Part shown: positions 38,637 to 50,657 of the stretch, piece after piece | Layout: each line of letters opens with the position of its first letter | Numbering within the stretch: position 1 is the first letter of the stretch | Source of the DNA: Linnemannia hyalina | Taxonomy: Eukaryota; Mortierellomycota; Mortierellomycetes; Mortierellales; Mortierellaceae | Reading direction: 5' to 3' | Length of the DNA stretch: 64,000 bases | Assembly: GCA_019671135.1 (NCBI GenBank) | Contig: JAHRHY010000001.1 | Span: 1,178,001 to 1,242,000, forward strand | Notes under the pieces: generated by a model | The model's input: only the letters and a program-made list of their open reading frames with translations | The model's database searches: none | What the model was told of the DNA's origin: nothing | Program-made: the position numbers and the translations under genes

Positions 38637-41600
38637 ATGACGATGACAACCCAGACTGCCGCTCCTACCCCCTCGGCCGCCTTTGCCAGGCGGACACTCG
38701 AAGAGACCGCCGTCCAACTCGAGACCAGCACCATCAGCGGCTTGACCACCCTCGAAGCCAACAACCGTCGCGCCCGCTATGGCCTCAACGAGTTCGAGGT
38801 CGAGGACGATGAACCCATCTACCTCAAGTTCTTCAAGTCCTTCTACGAGAACCCGCTGATCCTCCTCCTCCTCGCCTCTGCAATCGTCTCCCTCGCCATG
38901 GGCCAGCGCGATGACGCCATCAGCATCACCCTCGTACGTTCTCTTTTTTTTCTTTGAATTGACATTGGGTGTGCTGTGAAATGCCATGCATTGCTCGACG
39001 GCTGTTTATGATTACACTTTCGTTTCTCGACGATGGCCAAGACTTGTTTCTGGACCAAGTGTTGATGGGACCTTTTTTCTGCGGGTCTACTCTTGGATGT
39101 CCACATGGACACCCTTTTCTCTTAACCGAGTTTTACAATGGCTGATCTCTGTTCTTCGCCGTTTGTCATTGTCGTTGTTGTTCATCGTTCATAGGCCATT
39201 CTTATTGTCGTCACAGGTAAAGCATCCAATCGCCTTGTTTATTGTTCGGACAACCCCAACCCCTGCAACGACAACAACGACGACGACGATATGATTACAG
39301 CTGCCATTGGAGTGCGCTTTGGTTCAGATCTCAAGGAGGATTTGCCAACAATGTGATCCAGGACCGAATGGCAAAGGGTCTGATATGGGTTCTCTACCCT
39401 GTCTTTTTTTTACCATTCGATCGTTTCTTCAAATCGGCCAACTCCTACTTCTAAGGACACAATACGACACATCCACCAGCTACAGTGGATCGATTCTTTT
39501 ACCCGACGAAATGGACTGAAAGAGGGCGAGAACAAAAGGAAGGAAACAGAAAAAGAGAAATGAGGGTGTGCGCGACTTTTGCGACGTGGTTGTCGTTTGA
39601 GCATCTCAAGGAGGTTGCGGGACAGAGCTTTTTTTTCTTTGTATCGTTGTCCTCAGGATCCCTTTGTTACCTCCTTTGCCTCATATTATTGCTATCCCCT
39701 TCGCAATTGACCACACCAAAGGGGAGGACAAACCCCTCTGTTCAGGAAATATGCTTCATGCCATAGGAGCCACAAAAAGGAACAAAAAACGAACTGGACC
39801 AACGAGACAACGACAGCAATCCTAATTCTCCCACAACATCAACAGCACAACTTGAGGAGCCTTTTCGTCCTTCTTACCCACGTCGATTTGCTCTTTGTGC
39901 AGCGATGTGCTGACAAGTGGCCATTTCTTCATCCGCTGGCACAACAGAAATGGAAGACGTTAGCATTGGGGAGAAGGAGCGCTCCTTTATTTTCTTTTTC
40001 CTTCGCTTCTTCCACCCCTTTTGATGGCCCCCTACGCTTATTCTTGCACAAGTCCAGCTGGAAAAAGAAAAAGAAAACAAGGAGACAACGGGATTAGCAT
40101 TGGGCAAAAAAAAACAGAGATGAAGAGAAGGGACCCTGTCTCTTTCTCACACATACACACACATGTAGACTCTTTCTGCACGCACTATCCAACCCCCTAT
40201 GCACACATTCCAAACCATTGGTCATTGACTGGTGAAATCATTCACACACACACTTACCCTTTTATCTCCTCTTTCTCCACCTTTGTTATCGGGTTTTAGT
40301 TGCGTTTGTCCAAGAATACCGATCAGAAAAGTCATTAGAGGCCTTGAACAAGTTGGTTCCCCACCACTGCCATGTTATTCGGTAAGCCAAGATACATCGA
40401 TTTGATTTGTGTATTGGAATCCTCTCCGACTGGTTGTGATTGGATTCGATTACAAGTTGGATGATTACCCAGGCTGCAGGGCAAGGAAGGGTGGTGTATT
40501 TTTTACCCAGCCAGAGGTGGACAAGACTAGACCCAGGCTGGGAAAACTCGTTTTTGTTTTTATTCTTCGTTTCTGGTCGTTCTCTTTAGAGCACATTCAA
40601 ATGCAGACAGAGGGAGATAGAGAGAGATATACGCGTGGACAAATACAGGGACCTGAGCCCTGTCATTTCATTCGTCCCGCTCGACTCTGTGCTCACCTTT
40701 ATTTATCGTATCTTGGCCGGCTGAAGAAAAAAAATTCCAATTGAACTTTTTTTTTTCTTTTTCTGCGATCCACTAACCTTGTTCGCATCTCCTATTTTCT
40801 CATTTTGTCCCGTTCACCCTTTTTTCCCTCCCATTCGTGCCTATTATAGTGATGATACTCAGAGCGCAACTCTGGCCAGCCAGCTGGTTCCTGGTGATTT
40901 GGTCAAGTTTGGAATTGGTGACAGGATCCCTGCTGACTGCAGACTGGTCTCTGCGGTCGATCTGGAGATTGACGAGTCCAACCTGACGGGTGAGAACAAG
41001 CCCTGCCGCAAGGTCATTGGGGCTATCACAGGAAACGAGTACACCGAGTTGTCGATCACGGAGCGCAAGAACATCGCGTACATGGGAACATTGGTCAGAA
41101 ACGGTCATGGAACTGGTATTGTCGTCGGTACTTCAAAGGAGACCGAGTTTGGGGTCGTCTTCTGCATGATGCAGGAGGTCGAGATCCGCAAGACGCCCCT
41201 TCAATTGAGCATGGATGAGCTTGGAAAAAAGCTGTCGATGCTGTCGTTCATTATCATCGGTGTTATTGTCTTAATCGGATTGTTCCAAGGAAAGCACTGG
41301 TTGGAGATGATGACCATTGGTGTCAGTTTGGCTGTCGCTGCCATCCCTGAGGGTTTGCCCATTGTCGTCACAGTGACCTTGGCTCTTGGTGTCCTGAGAA
41401 TGGCCAACCGCAAGGCCATCATCAAGAAGTTGCCTAGCGTCGAGACCCTTGGCTCTGTCAACGTCGTCTGCGCCGATAAGACTGGTACGTTTATTGCCTG
41501 TTTGTATTCTGTTCGTTGCATTCAAGTAATGAAGAATTGAGAACTGACCCCACATGTTGACTTTTATCTCACAATAGGTACTTTGACAATGAACCAAATG

Positions 41601-43763
41601 ACTGTGACCAAGATCTTTACTTTGGCCGAGGGATTCCCCGTGGATGTGGACCAGGCCAAGAACGTCGATGTTGATCTTCACCCAGGAATGCGTCGCCTCA
41701 TGCAGGTCGGAAACCTTTGCAACAACGCCTTTATGGATGACCATTCCAAGTGGATCGGCCAACCTACTGATATTGCCTTGATCGAGGTCTTGCGCGGATT
41801 GAGCATCTCGGATGAGCGTCCTGTAAGTTCAAGTTGCCTTGACATTTTTACTGAGAGGTGTGTTATCTACGATATGGATCATGAACTAACACATTATTTA
41901 CGATTTTGCTATAGCTGTTTGAGCGCATTTCCGAGTTCCCTTTCAACTCTGAGCAAAAGTATATGCATGTCCGTTGTGCACCTTTGCCCGGCGGCAATGT
42001 TGGTAACAAGCCGACTGCCGAACACGCCATCGATCCTACCAACGCCGCTGTCAGCCAATCTGGATCACTCGGAACCTACTACTTCAAGGGAGCTATCGAG
42101 CCCGTCTTAGAGCGCTGTGTCAATTACTACAGGAGCGAGGGCAGTCAACTGCCTTTCGATATTGAGGCAAAGGACAAGGTTTTGGCTCAGGCTAACGATA
42201 TGGCAACCCATGGACTTCGTGTTTTGGCAATGGCCTACGGAAACGATCTCGACCGCTTAACCTTTGTTGGTATTGTGGCCATGCATGACCCTCCTCGCCC
42301 AGGTGTCGAGGACAGCATCCGGACTTTGGTTGGCAGTGGTGTCAAGGTCATCATGATTACTGGAGATGCTGGTAAGCCATTTGCTTCATGTGCAGTTCTT
42401 GTGCCTACATCACACTTTTCGTGAAGCCTTCGTTGGGTGTTGAACCAACAAGTCATTCTCTTTATGTCAACCATATAATAGATGCTACCGCATTGTCGAT
42501 TGCCCGTCGCCTTGGATTCCCTATTAACCCCGGCAAGGCATCTTGCCTGACTGGTGCCGAAATTGAGAGCATGACTGAGAGGCAATTGCAGGACGCCGTT
42601 GGTCACGTCAGTGTCTTTGCGCGTACCACTCCCAAGCACAAGATGGCTATTGTCTCTGCTTTCCAGGCCAAGGGATGCATCGTTGCCATGACAGGAGATG
42701 GTGTCAACGATGCCCCCGCTCTGAAGCTTGCTGATATCGGTATCTCCATGGGTCGCAGTGGAACTGATGTCGCCAAGGAGGCTGCTGACATGATTCTTGT
42801 CGACGATGACTTTTCTACCATCCTTGGTGCCGTTGAGGAAGGTTCGTTTCCCCTTTGTAATTGCGCTCGGTGTCTCAAGCTGGTTATTCGTCTATCAACA
42901 ACATTGTAAGCTAACTATCTCTCATTTTCTTGTTGTTGACAGGCAAATCGATCTTTTACAACATTCAGAACTTCTTGACCTTCCAGCTGAGCACAAGTGT
43001 GGCCGCTTTGACTTTGATTGCCATGGCAACCTTGTTTGGATTGAACAACCCCCTCAACGCCATGCAGATTCTTTGGATCAGTAAGTTTTGACTCGTATTC
43101 ACGATAGTTTTCAAACATCCGATCGTTTGCTCATACATATCAGGGTGCTAACCTTTCTCTTTTTTTTGTTGCACCCCAAAAGATATTTTAATGGATGGCC
43201 CACCTGCACAGTCGTTGGGTGTCGAGCCAGTGGATGACGATGTGATGAAGAAGCCCCCACGCGCCCGCGATGCTGCAATCTTGACTCCTCTCCTTCTCCG
43301 CCGTGTCTTGACCTCGGCCATGATCATTGTTGCCGGCACCATGTTTGTCTATGTCCACGAGATGACCGACGGCGCCGTGACCGCTCGCGATACGACCATG
43401 ACGTTCACGACGTTTGTGTTCTTTGACATGTTCAACGCTCTTGCCTGCCGGTCCGAAAAGAAGTCAATCTTCAGTATCGGATTCACTACAAACAAGATGT
43501 TCAATTTCAGTGTCTTGGGCTCGATTATTGGCCAGTTCCTGGTCATCTACATGCCTTTCTTCCAGACCGTCTTCCAGACCGAGGCGTTGACGTTCACGGA
43601 TCTGTTGGGGATCACTCTGTTGACAAGTTCTGTGTTCTGGGCTGAGGAGGCGCGCAAGTTCTTTGGAAATGGCCGGAATAATGAAAAGATACATGGCCGG
43701 AATGCTGGGCAGGGTTTCCGCCGGGTGGAGACTGAAGAAGGCGAGGCCTTTGAGATCGTATAG
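38637..43763 (+). CDS. PMR1: Golgi Ca2+/Mn2+-transporting P-type ATPase (PMR1/SPCA)
   Basis: Pumps Ca2+ and Mn2+ into the Golgi lumen. Exons 38637..38933, 39195..39216, 40300..40381, 40850..41484, 41578..41822, 41915..42371, 42482..42841, 42943..43080 and 43183..43763 join in phase to 938 residues, close to yeast Pmr1. Visible signatures: [19 protein letters not shown] after TM2; actuator-domain [13 protein letters not shown]4 [22 protein letters not shown]; phosphorylation site DKTGT with Asp343; nucleotide domain FKGAIEPVL; hinge [13 protein letters not shown]; and [31 protein letters not shown] around TM6, a near-diagnostic SPCA stretch. Exon 2 is 22 nt, and introns 2 and 3 (1,083 and 468 nt) are far longer than the others, yet no family residues are missing across them. 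Convergent with the next gene, with stops 188 bp apart. Confidence 0.96.
39217..40299 (+). other. Unusually long intron 2 of PMR1
   Basis: A 1,083-nt GT-AG intron that separates codons adjacent in the family alignment (IVVT / VAFVQEY). No gene or clear mobile element is seen in it on either strand. It contains T- and AC-rich stretches, including CACA runs near 40145-40260. Confidence 0.8.
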
Positions 43764-43951
43764 ATTTATCGCCTCACATGGCTTTCTTTTTTTTCCGCTT
43801 TCTTTTTTCATTTCATATCCATAAGCAAAAACACCCCGCAAACAAATTATCACTAATAGAACTACTTTAAACATTCAGAAAATATGGCGTTATTTATTTG
43901 TATTGAATGGTATGATATAGAACAAAAAGAAAGAAGATAGCGGAGTGGAGA

Positions 43952-46720
43952 CTACGAAGTCTCGTACTTGAAGCGGATGACGCCTGGACTGTCGGGGTCG
44001 GTGACAGCACCGCGAAGCTTTTGGAACCATTGGTTTCCCCAGGCGTGCATCCGCTGGTTCAGCTGCTGCTCGAATTGGGCCATCCCCTGGGTGATCGTCT
44101 CGGAGAGGTATGAAAAGTCTGGGGCCCCAGAGGTCGTGGTGCTGTCGGATGGTTCCTGCTGGCCTCTCGATGATGATGGTGCTGAGGTGGACGTAGGAGA
44201 GCTGCCGCTGGTACTACTACTTCTGCTGGCGGTGGCGGGGTGGTGGTGGTGGTGGTGGTGGTGGTTGTCTGAATGAGACCTGGATCGAAGACGGTCGAGT
44301 CCGCGTCCTTGCCATTGCTCCTGGTCTTGTCCTTGCTGGCTTTGACTCTGGCCGCGGCGAGAATGTCCACGGCCCCAGGGACCGATTCCGCGCTCATGTC
44401 CACGCGTTGCGATTCCACGCATGAAACCGCGTAATGCATCCACACCCTTATTTCTTCCGCCGTTACCTGCGCTACCGCCAGCGCCACCACGTCCCCCACG
44501 CCCTCGCGGAGTAAACCCAGTCATGCCCCGTCCATTGTGACCGCCTCTCAAGAAGCCAAATCCACGGGCTGAAGGTTGATATGCTTCATCAACATTCTCT
44601 TCCTGGTACTCTCCTGCTTCTTCCTGAGCTTGGTACTCCTCCTCCTCCTCCTCCTCCTCCTCCTCTTCCTCCTGATTCTCATGTGCTTCATCGCCATCCT
44701 CCATCACTTCCTCATCTCGTTCCCTACTTCCTCCTCCTCCTCCTACCCCATCAGTCTGAGAACCGGCCCGTCCAATCTGCTCAGCAGCCCTCTTCTGATT
44801 GTCTTGGGCACGAATCCTATTTTCTCTCGACCGGAACTGGTTTTCTTCATCCCGGAGCATGTCTTCCTGTTCGCGGATCATTCGCTCTAGGTCTTGGAAC
44901 GTCTCTTCCTGTTCCCGGATCGAGATGCCGTTGTCTCTTGCTGACTGAGAGTTGTCTGAGGTGGGTACAGAGCGAGTGCGGGTGTGATGGGTGGAAGTGG
45001 GGTCGAGGTGCATTGAATTTTGTCCGCCTGCCCTTGCTCCTGCTTCTGATGGTAGAAGGTCCTCTTCACGGGGCGCGGAGGGCGCAGAGTCGAGGGTCTT
45101 GCGGTCGCTAAAGTTGTACCTGGTCAAGTCTTCTCCTAATGAGTCGTAGATACCGGTGGCGGCTTTGTTGTCCTTGTTGTGTTTTGAAGATACTGTTGGT
45201 GTTGAGATCGATTCTGTTGTTACCGATCCTGAAGCTGGCACGGATGACGACGAAGATCCTGCGGTATGGGGGTGCATGGCGAATCGAGGATCCATTCTTA
45301 TATTCCACGACCCACGTCCAAACCCTCTCCCTTGTAATGACGGACCACCAAACCCTCCATGACCTCGAAAGCCTCCTCGAAACTGGCGATGCGCCTCCCG
45401 TTCAGCTTCTTGATACAATGCCTCCCTCGCCGACTGCGAACGTGTCCGATCCTCCTCGATTTGTGTCTGCGTCAAGGCAGAGTCAACCCCCTTATCGACC
45501 GAGTAGTGCAAGGATGAGTTCTTCCAGTTGAGGTCATGATTCTGCGGTTTGAAATCCCGAATCGCTTGGAGGGCATAGTCGGGATCGGATTGGACCATTG
45601 TGAGGACCTTGATGGAGTCCCAGTCTCCGCGAACGGAAGGATGGGTCCCTTGTGCGACTTGTTTGACACCGGGAGCTCGACTTTCGATCAAATCTCCTGA
45701 TCCCGTTCCTGTTCTTGTTCCTGTTCCTGCTCGTCCAGCTGACCGACCTTGAGAGGTGTTCTCCATGGATCCACAGGACCGTGTCAAAAGAAAAACGATG
45801 GCCGGTATCAAGGCTGGGATAGCTGCAACACCGATCCAAGGGATCTTGCAGATCAACCACGCACCCAGGACGAATCCATAGAGTTCTGTCTGGTACCGAT
45901 CGAGCCAGGCCTTTTCCTCCCAGGGCTTGAATTGGACTCGTGCCAGGTAAGGTTGTAAGAGTTCGTAGAGGAACCAGTCTTGGAGGTAGATTGTCTGGAC
46001 GACCCAGACGGGTCCTGCGGCACGGTTGTTTCCAGATCCAAGAAGAAACGCCAATATGAGGGTCAATTTCCAAAAGAAGGCAGTCTGCTTGGACTTTATA
46101 TAGAAATAAGACGCCAGCAAAGCCAGAGCTGCGCTGGGATAATAAAACACAGACGCCGTCCGACCATGAACGAGCCAGTTAAGCAACTTGAGCTCGATGT
46201 GTGCCTTTACCATCCTCCGCAAGAAGCCTTTAAGCTGGACAAAGTATCTCGGAGACGGTTTAGCGACAATATCGGAGCGGTTGGTGCAATTCAACGACCG
46301 GACGGTGGAGGTGAAGAGCTGGTCCCATCGTTTCGGAAAGAGATATCTGTATAAAAGAATGTATGGAAAGAAGAGCGGTGTGTGTGCCAGGGGCCCTCCT
46401 CCAGAGGAACGGGCGGGGAGGAAGGTGGAAGTGGCGAAGGAGATGAAGGAGAGGGTGGTGTGGAGGGCGAGGCAGCGGAGGGAGAGTTTGAGAAGGGTTC
46501 GTTTTGTGGACGACTCTGTTGTTGAGGTGGAGAGGGAGCGGAAGGATTCGAGGAGGAGCTCGAGGCCGGTGATGAGGCTTGACAGCCAATCACGGATGGG
46601 GTCTACGCTGTCCTGTTCCTCCTTGTTGTTGGTGGTGGTGCTGTTGGAGGTGGAGGTGGAGGCGGATGTTGTATTGACCTGTGGTGGTGGAGGCGGTTGC
46701 GGTTGCGGCGGCGGCGGCAT
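43952..46720 (-). CDS. Uncharacterised multi-pass membrane protein with long RG-rich disordered tail
   Basis: Single uninterrupted frame from the ATG at 46720 (the first true ATG; upstream in-frame sequence lacks one) to TAG at 43952, 922 residues. Residues 1-15 are almost all Pro/Gln. Residues 40-315 hold several hydrophobic helices (about 77-100, 112-128, 190-230, 284-313) between positively charged loops, including FFPYILLYRYLFPKRW. The rest, about 600 residues, looks disordered. It has RGGFRGHGGFGG and related RG/GRG clusters, a charged Arg/Glu helix (about 620-690), an acidic Glu run, a second RG-rich block, an eight-to-nine-His run, and Ser-rich segments. The layout suggests a membrane-anchored protein whose cytosolic tail could bind RNA. 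No family is recognised. Divergent to the alpha/beta hydrolase. Confidence 0.75.
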   Translation of the reverse strand: MPPPPQPQPPPPPQVNTTSASTSTSNSTTTNNKEEQDSVDPIRDWLSSLITGLELLLESFRSLSTSTTESSTKRTLLKLSLRCLALHTTLSFISFATSTFLPARSSGGGPLAHTPLFFPYILLYRYLFPKRWDQLFTSTVRSLNCTNRSDIVAKPSPRYFVQLKGFLRRMVKAHIELKLLNWLVHGRTASVFYYPSAALALLASYFYIKSKQTAFFWKLTLILAFLLGSGNNRAAGPVWVVQTIYLQDWFLYELLQPYLARVQFKPWEEKAWLDRYQTELYGFVLGAWLICKIPWIGVAAIPALIPAIVFLLTRSCGSMENTSQGRSAGRAGTGTRTGTGSGDLIESRAPGVKQVAQGTHPSVRGDWDSIKVLTMVQSDPDYALQAIRDFKPQNHDLNWKNSSLHYSVDKGVDSALTQTQIEEDRTRSQSAREALYQEAEREAHRQFRGGFRGHGGFGGPSLQGRGFGRGSWNIRMDPRFAMHPHTAGSSSSSVPASGSVTTESISTPTVSSKHNKDNKAATGIYDSLGEDLTRYNFSDRKTLDSAPSAPREEDLLPSEAGARAGGQNSMHLDPTSTHHTRTRSVPTSDNSQSARDNGISIREQEETFQDLERMIREQEDMLRDEENQFRSRENRIRAQDNQKRAAEQIGRAGSQTDGVGGGGGSRERDEEVMEDGDEAHENQEEEEEEEEEEEEYQAQEEAGEYQEENVDEAYQPSARGFGFLRGGHNGRGMTGFTPRGRGGRGGAGGSAGNGGRNKGVDALRGFMRGIATRGHERGIGPWGRGHSRRGQSQSQQGQDQEQWQGRGLDRLRSRSHSDNHHHHHHHHPATASRSSSTSGSSPTSTSAPSSSRGQQEPSDSTTTSGAPDFSYLSETITQGMAQFEQQLNQRMHAWGNQWFQKLRGAVTDPDSPGVIRFKYETS

Positions 46721-47421
46721 GTGTGCGCCGTTGTATGCTATGGCAGTGTGATGGTTATTTTTGTGATATTGTGATGGTTCAATTGATGCGGTGTTTATTG
46801 GATGTGTATGAGAACGAGGAAAAGAGTGGTGGAAGGGGAGTGAAAGGAGGATGAAGTGGAGAAAAGAAAGAGGCGAAGTGGGGAAGAACAAGCGACACAC
46901 AAAAAGGGAAAAAAGGAAGACTTGGCATGAACGTCAATTTGACTTTAGCAGTCCCACGAATGTTGAGGATGGTATATATTTTAATCCAGGTTAAGCAATA
47001 TTACCCGTTGTTATTTGAACACGTATTTAAATATTCTCTCTGCTCGTGGTTCAGCTTACGTGCCTTCGCCCTTCCTTGCACTCAATGGCTGGTCATCATC
47101 ACCCTACCCTATTATTACTTGCCCGTGACCGATACTCTCTCTCGCGTCAAACGTTCTCATGGTTCGCGAGACTCTGAAAAGAGAAAGATCACCCCTTCAC
47201 GCCCCCCTAAATGACCCCCAATTCAACGTGACTTTGAACTTTTGACCAAGCCCAACCGCAAGCACGAAAAAAAAGGGCGTCCGTCCCTTCCCTTCTCACG
47301 AGCCCATTCTCTCCTCTCTTTCTTCCCATTCCTTTTTCACTTCTAAAACTCCACTCACCCATTCACTACAATTCATCCTTCTCACCTTCCGCTCTCAACT
47401 ACATCGCCATTCAACAACACC
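46721..47421. other. Divergent promoter region
   Basis: 700 bp between the minus-strand membrane protein and the plus-strand hydrolase. The minus leader is pyrimidine-rich on its coding strand (about 46760-46920), and the plus leader is C/T-rich (about 47275-47400). No gene is seen. Confidence 0.6.
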
Positions 47422-48903
47422 ATGGCCTCGATTCCAATCCCAAGACGTTTCAGGACAATCATCTACATCCCCTCTCGCTCAGACGGAACAATGCTCGAGG
47501 TCTGTCTATCAATTCCCACGAGCTCCTCCTCCAAACCTCAGGCCTACACCGGCGTCGTGATTGCTCACCCTTACGGACCTCTGGGCGGCTCCTACAACAA
47601 TAACGTGGTCGGCGCTCTCCTCCAGTGGTTCGAGACCTCGTCCCTCGCCGCCCCAACCACTTTATCGACTAAGAAATCGAAAAAGGGAGCAGCGGGGAAG
47701 AGGAATAGTACTGGGGCAAGGAAAGGTGGTCTTGATCAGGATACTGGTAATGCCGGTGCTGCTGCTTCGCCTACATCTGCCAAGTCGGCTGGAGGTGGCG
47801 CTCAGGCCGAGTCCTTGGCCTGTGTCATCTGTGCTTTCAATTTTCGGTAGGAAGAGAATGTCCGGATTGTCAGTTTGAGTTTGAACAAAAAGAAGAAAGA
47901 AAAAACGTGTTCTCAACAATTTCTACGTTGTTCGTACAACTCACATGTCGAGGGTCGAAAGCTATGCAAGCTAAACACGCTCTCTTCTTTCCCCAAAAAT
48001 AAATATAGAGGATGTGGCAAGTCCAAGGGCAGGACGTCCTGGTTCGGAGAGGCAGAACGCGAGGATTATCAGACCGTCGTCGATTTCCTTCAGAGCGGGT
48101 CGCGCACAGGCACTAGTACCAGCCACCTCAGCAATAACCCTGAGCAACGCGACTCGGGCACAGGGTCTCCTGCGTCTAATCGAGCTGTCTTTGACGAAAC
48201 TGGACGCGAAATCGATTCACCACGGCTCCCCTTCCTCTCTCGGTTCATCCTCAGTGTAACATCACTTTCCCTTTAGCTAGTCGCGTGTTCCTTTTGAATG
48301 GCGATTGTATTTTCATGGAACTCACACGTCACGCCGTTACTCAAAAATAACTTATAGGGCTTCTCGTATGGAGGTATGATTGCGTCGAGTATTCCTCCAC
48401 CATTGAGGAACCCTGCAGATCCGGCGAGCGCCCATCTGCCAACGACGTATATCCTGATCAGCTATCCTGCAGGAGTTGCCTGGTTTCTGACATCTGGGGC
48501 TCAAGGTGGCTTCTACAAGCGCGCCAGGACTATTCTCCTAGGAGAACAACCTCCCGGAGACGCGACTGCCGCAACGAAAAATGACGCAGAGACAACAACA
48601 GCTACCGAGACAGATACAGATGCAGGAGAAGCTGCACAGTCCAAGACGTCCACGATCGAGGCTTACTTTATCACAGGCGCGAATGACCAATTCACGAGTC
48701 CGAAGACACTGCTTAATTGGCTAAAGACAAACGCAGGTCTGAACCCTCCCAACAACTTGACTAGTGGGTCTTGGGCGTTGACGCGACCGGATGGGGCGAT
48801 TCATGTCGATGTTGTGAAGGGCGTGGATCATTTCTGGCTGGACCGTGAACAGGAGCTGGTGGATCGTTTGCAGGCTTGGTGGAGCGATACCCATTCCGTC
48901 TAG
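47422..48903 (+). CDS. Alpha/beta-hydrolase-fold protein
   Basis: Serine hydrolase of unknown substrate. Exons 47422..47846, 48009..48255 and 48358..48903 give 405 residues in phase. TGVVIAHPYGPLGGS matches the strand and oxyanion-loop region (HPYGPLGG), FNFRGCGKSKG is the conserved second loop, and GFSYGG places the nucleophile at Ser227. Asp334 (TGANDQF) and His382 (VDHFW) complete a plausible triad. Two low-complexity inserts interrupt the fold: a Lys/Ser/Ala/Gly-rich one (about 80-135) and a Thr/Asp/Ala-rich one (about 290-322). The overall pattern matches small microbial alpha/beta hydrolases whose fungal members are uncharacterised. No signal peptide or membrane helix is seen, so it is probably cytosolic. 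Confidence 0.85.
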
Positions 48904-50626
48904 GCAGTTCTCCTCGAGATCGCGTATACAGCTCCAGCAAAGTGTTGCAATATTTACAATATATAACTTGCATGTCAGGACTCTTGAACGTAAATACTCT
49001 TGACACTCCCCTCGTTCCAGTTCCAAGTCATGACACTTCAGCTCTCGGCACACTAGCGACAAGCTTGTGGAAATCAGTATGAACAACAAGGTTAAACAAG
49101 TGATGATGGTGGGAGGGAGAGGGCACCAAAAGTGGAGGGAAGAAGGGGCGTAGTGGGGGTAAGGGTTTGTTAGTATTCCTCAGAGGACGCGTTGCCATGC
49201 CATCGGTGTGTTAATTTTCAAGTCCGTCTCTCTGTCTGTATATCTCTCTTGCTGTAGGGGTGGCATTAGATTAGTAACGGCAGCAAAAAGACAGGAGCGC
49301 AATGTAGGGGTGAGGGGGAAGATGAGAAAGGCGGGCCGAGCTCATAGTTGCGTGTGTAATGCGCGTTTTTTTATTTGTTTCCGGAAGAGATGATACACCG
49401 TTGCCGATGATGCAACCACTCAAGTCGCTCCCTCACATCGCTCTAATTACATACAACGGTCGGACCTTGGAAAAGGAAAGACAGAGAAAGGACACACGAC
49501 ATGCAAAAAAGGGTCATATGCTCATGAAGGTTATACCTTGTCTTTGAGTGTATGAGTGCGCGTTTCTGGGAATGACCTTTCAGTCTCAGAAGTTCGGAAA
49601 CCGGCGCCTGAGAATAAAGAAGAAAAAAAGGCGAACATGGAAGGAGTTAGACTAAATTATGAAGCTGGATAAACTCATTTTCACACGACATACCTCAGCC
49701 AGGGGAAATGAAGAAAGTCGACGGACAATGAAGGGAGAAAGTAGGATAGAAAAGCCAGAATGAGATAAAGAACATACCTGCATGCGTTTTTTTGCGGAGA
49801 TTGCGAGAAAAAAAACAACAGTGAATGGAGTTTGCTGTAGTTCCAGGCTGTAATGTTTGTTTTGAACACTTTATGTAGCAAGGCTAACCCCCTTCCATCC
49901 CTGGCATACATACTCAAAAATTCCTCCAAGGCAAGCGCCGTTTCTAATCCACCCGCCTTGTCTCTTTTAAACCCCAGTCAAACAGGCACATGAACAAGAT
50001 GGAAGTTCAACCCATGCATACGTACTTTCTTTTCTCTCTCTCTCTGAGTTTTTGTTTTTTTTAATGCTCTTGTCTTGCTTAATGCTGCAGCTTTGCAGCA
50101 ATTTTTTTTCACCGTCTTGACTTTATATACGAGAGCGTGAGCGCAGCAAGGAGGGAGAGGGAAGGTCGAAGAACAACAATAAAAAAAAAACAAGAAAAGT
50201 GGGTGATCGAAATGGAAAACAAGGAAATGCGACAGGCTTGCGCAGAGTAGATGTGAGATGTTGAACAATTGAGAAGGAGAAAAGAGCAAACAGCCACGCA
50301 CTGTTGATTGTGCTCAGTGAGCAACAAGGTAAACAAAACAACAAAAACGTTTGTCCAGCTGGCAAAATTGTGACAAGCCTGTTCCCGCTGGCTGGCTGGC
50401 TGACTGACTGGCTGACCCGGCGGAGAAATACTTTATTCTCAAGCAGGATTTTTCTTGGCAATGGCTGTGAGGGTGTTTTTTTGTACTCTTCTTCACAACC
50501 AATATCCATAAGGGGTGTGTCAACAAATCAACACAAAAAGGTGGGCACATCATTTCCGAGGGGGATAATGTATACACAGGCAGAAGAGCCAGGGCCAGGG
50601 CCAGGGTCAGGGCCAGGACCCACGGC

Positions 50627-50657
<31 letters not shown>

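Noticed and set aside
39195..40381. Possible missing or extra coding exons inside the long PMR1 introns
   Set aside because: The flanking codons are contiguous in the PMR1 family, so nothing needs to be encoded there.
46721..46900. Extension of the 922-aa membrane protein by 60 codons
   Set aside because: The upstream in-frame codon that would start it is GTG, and the sequence is the pyrimidine-rich leader. The first ATG is at 46720.
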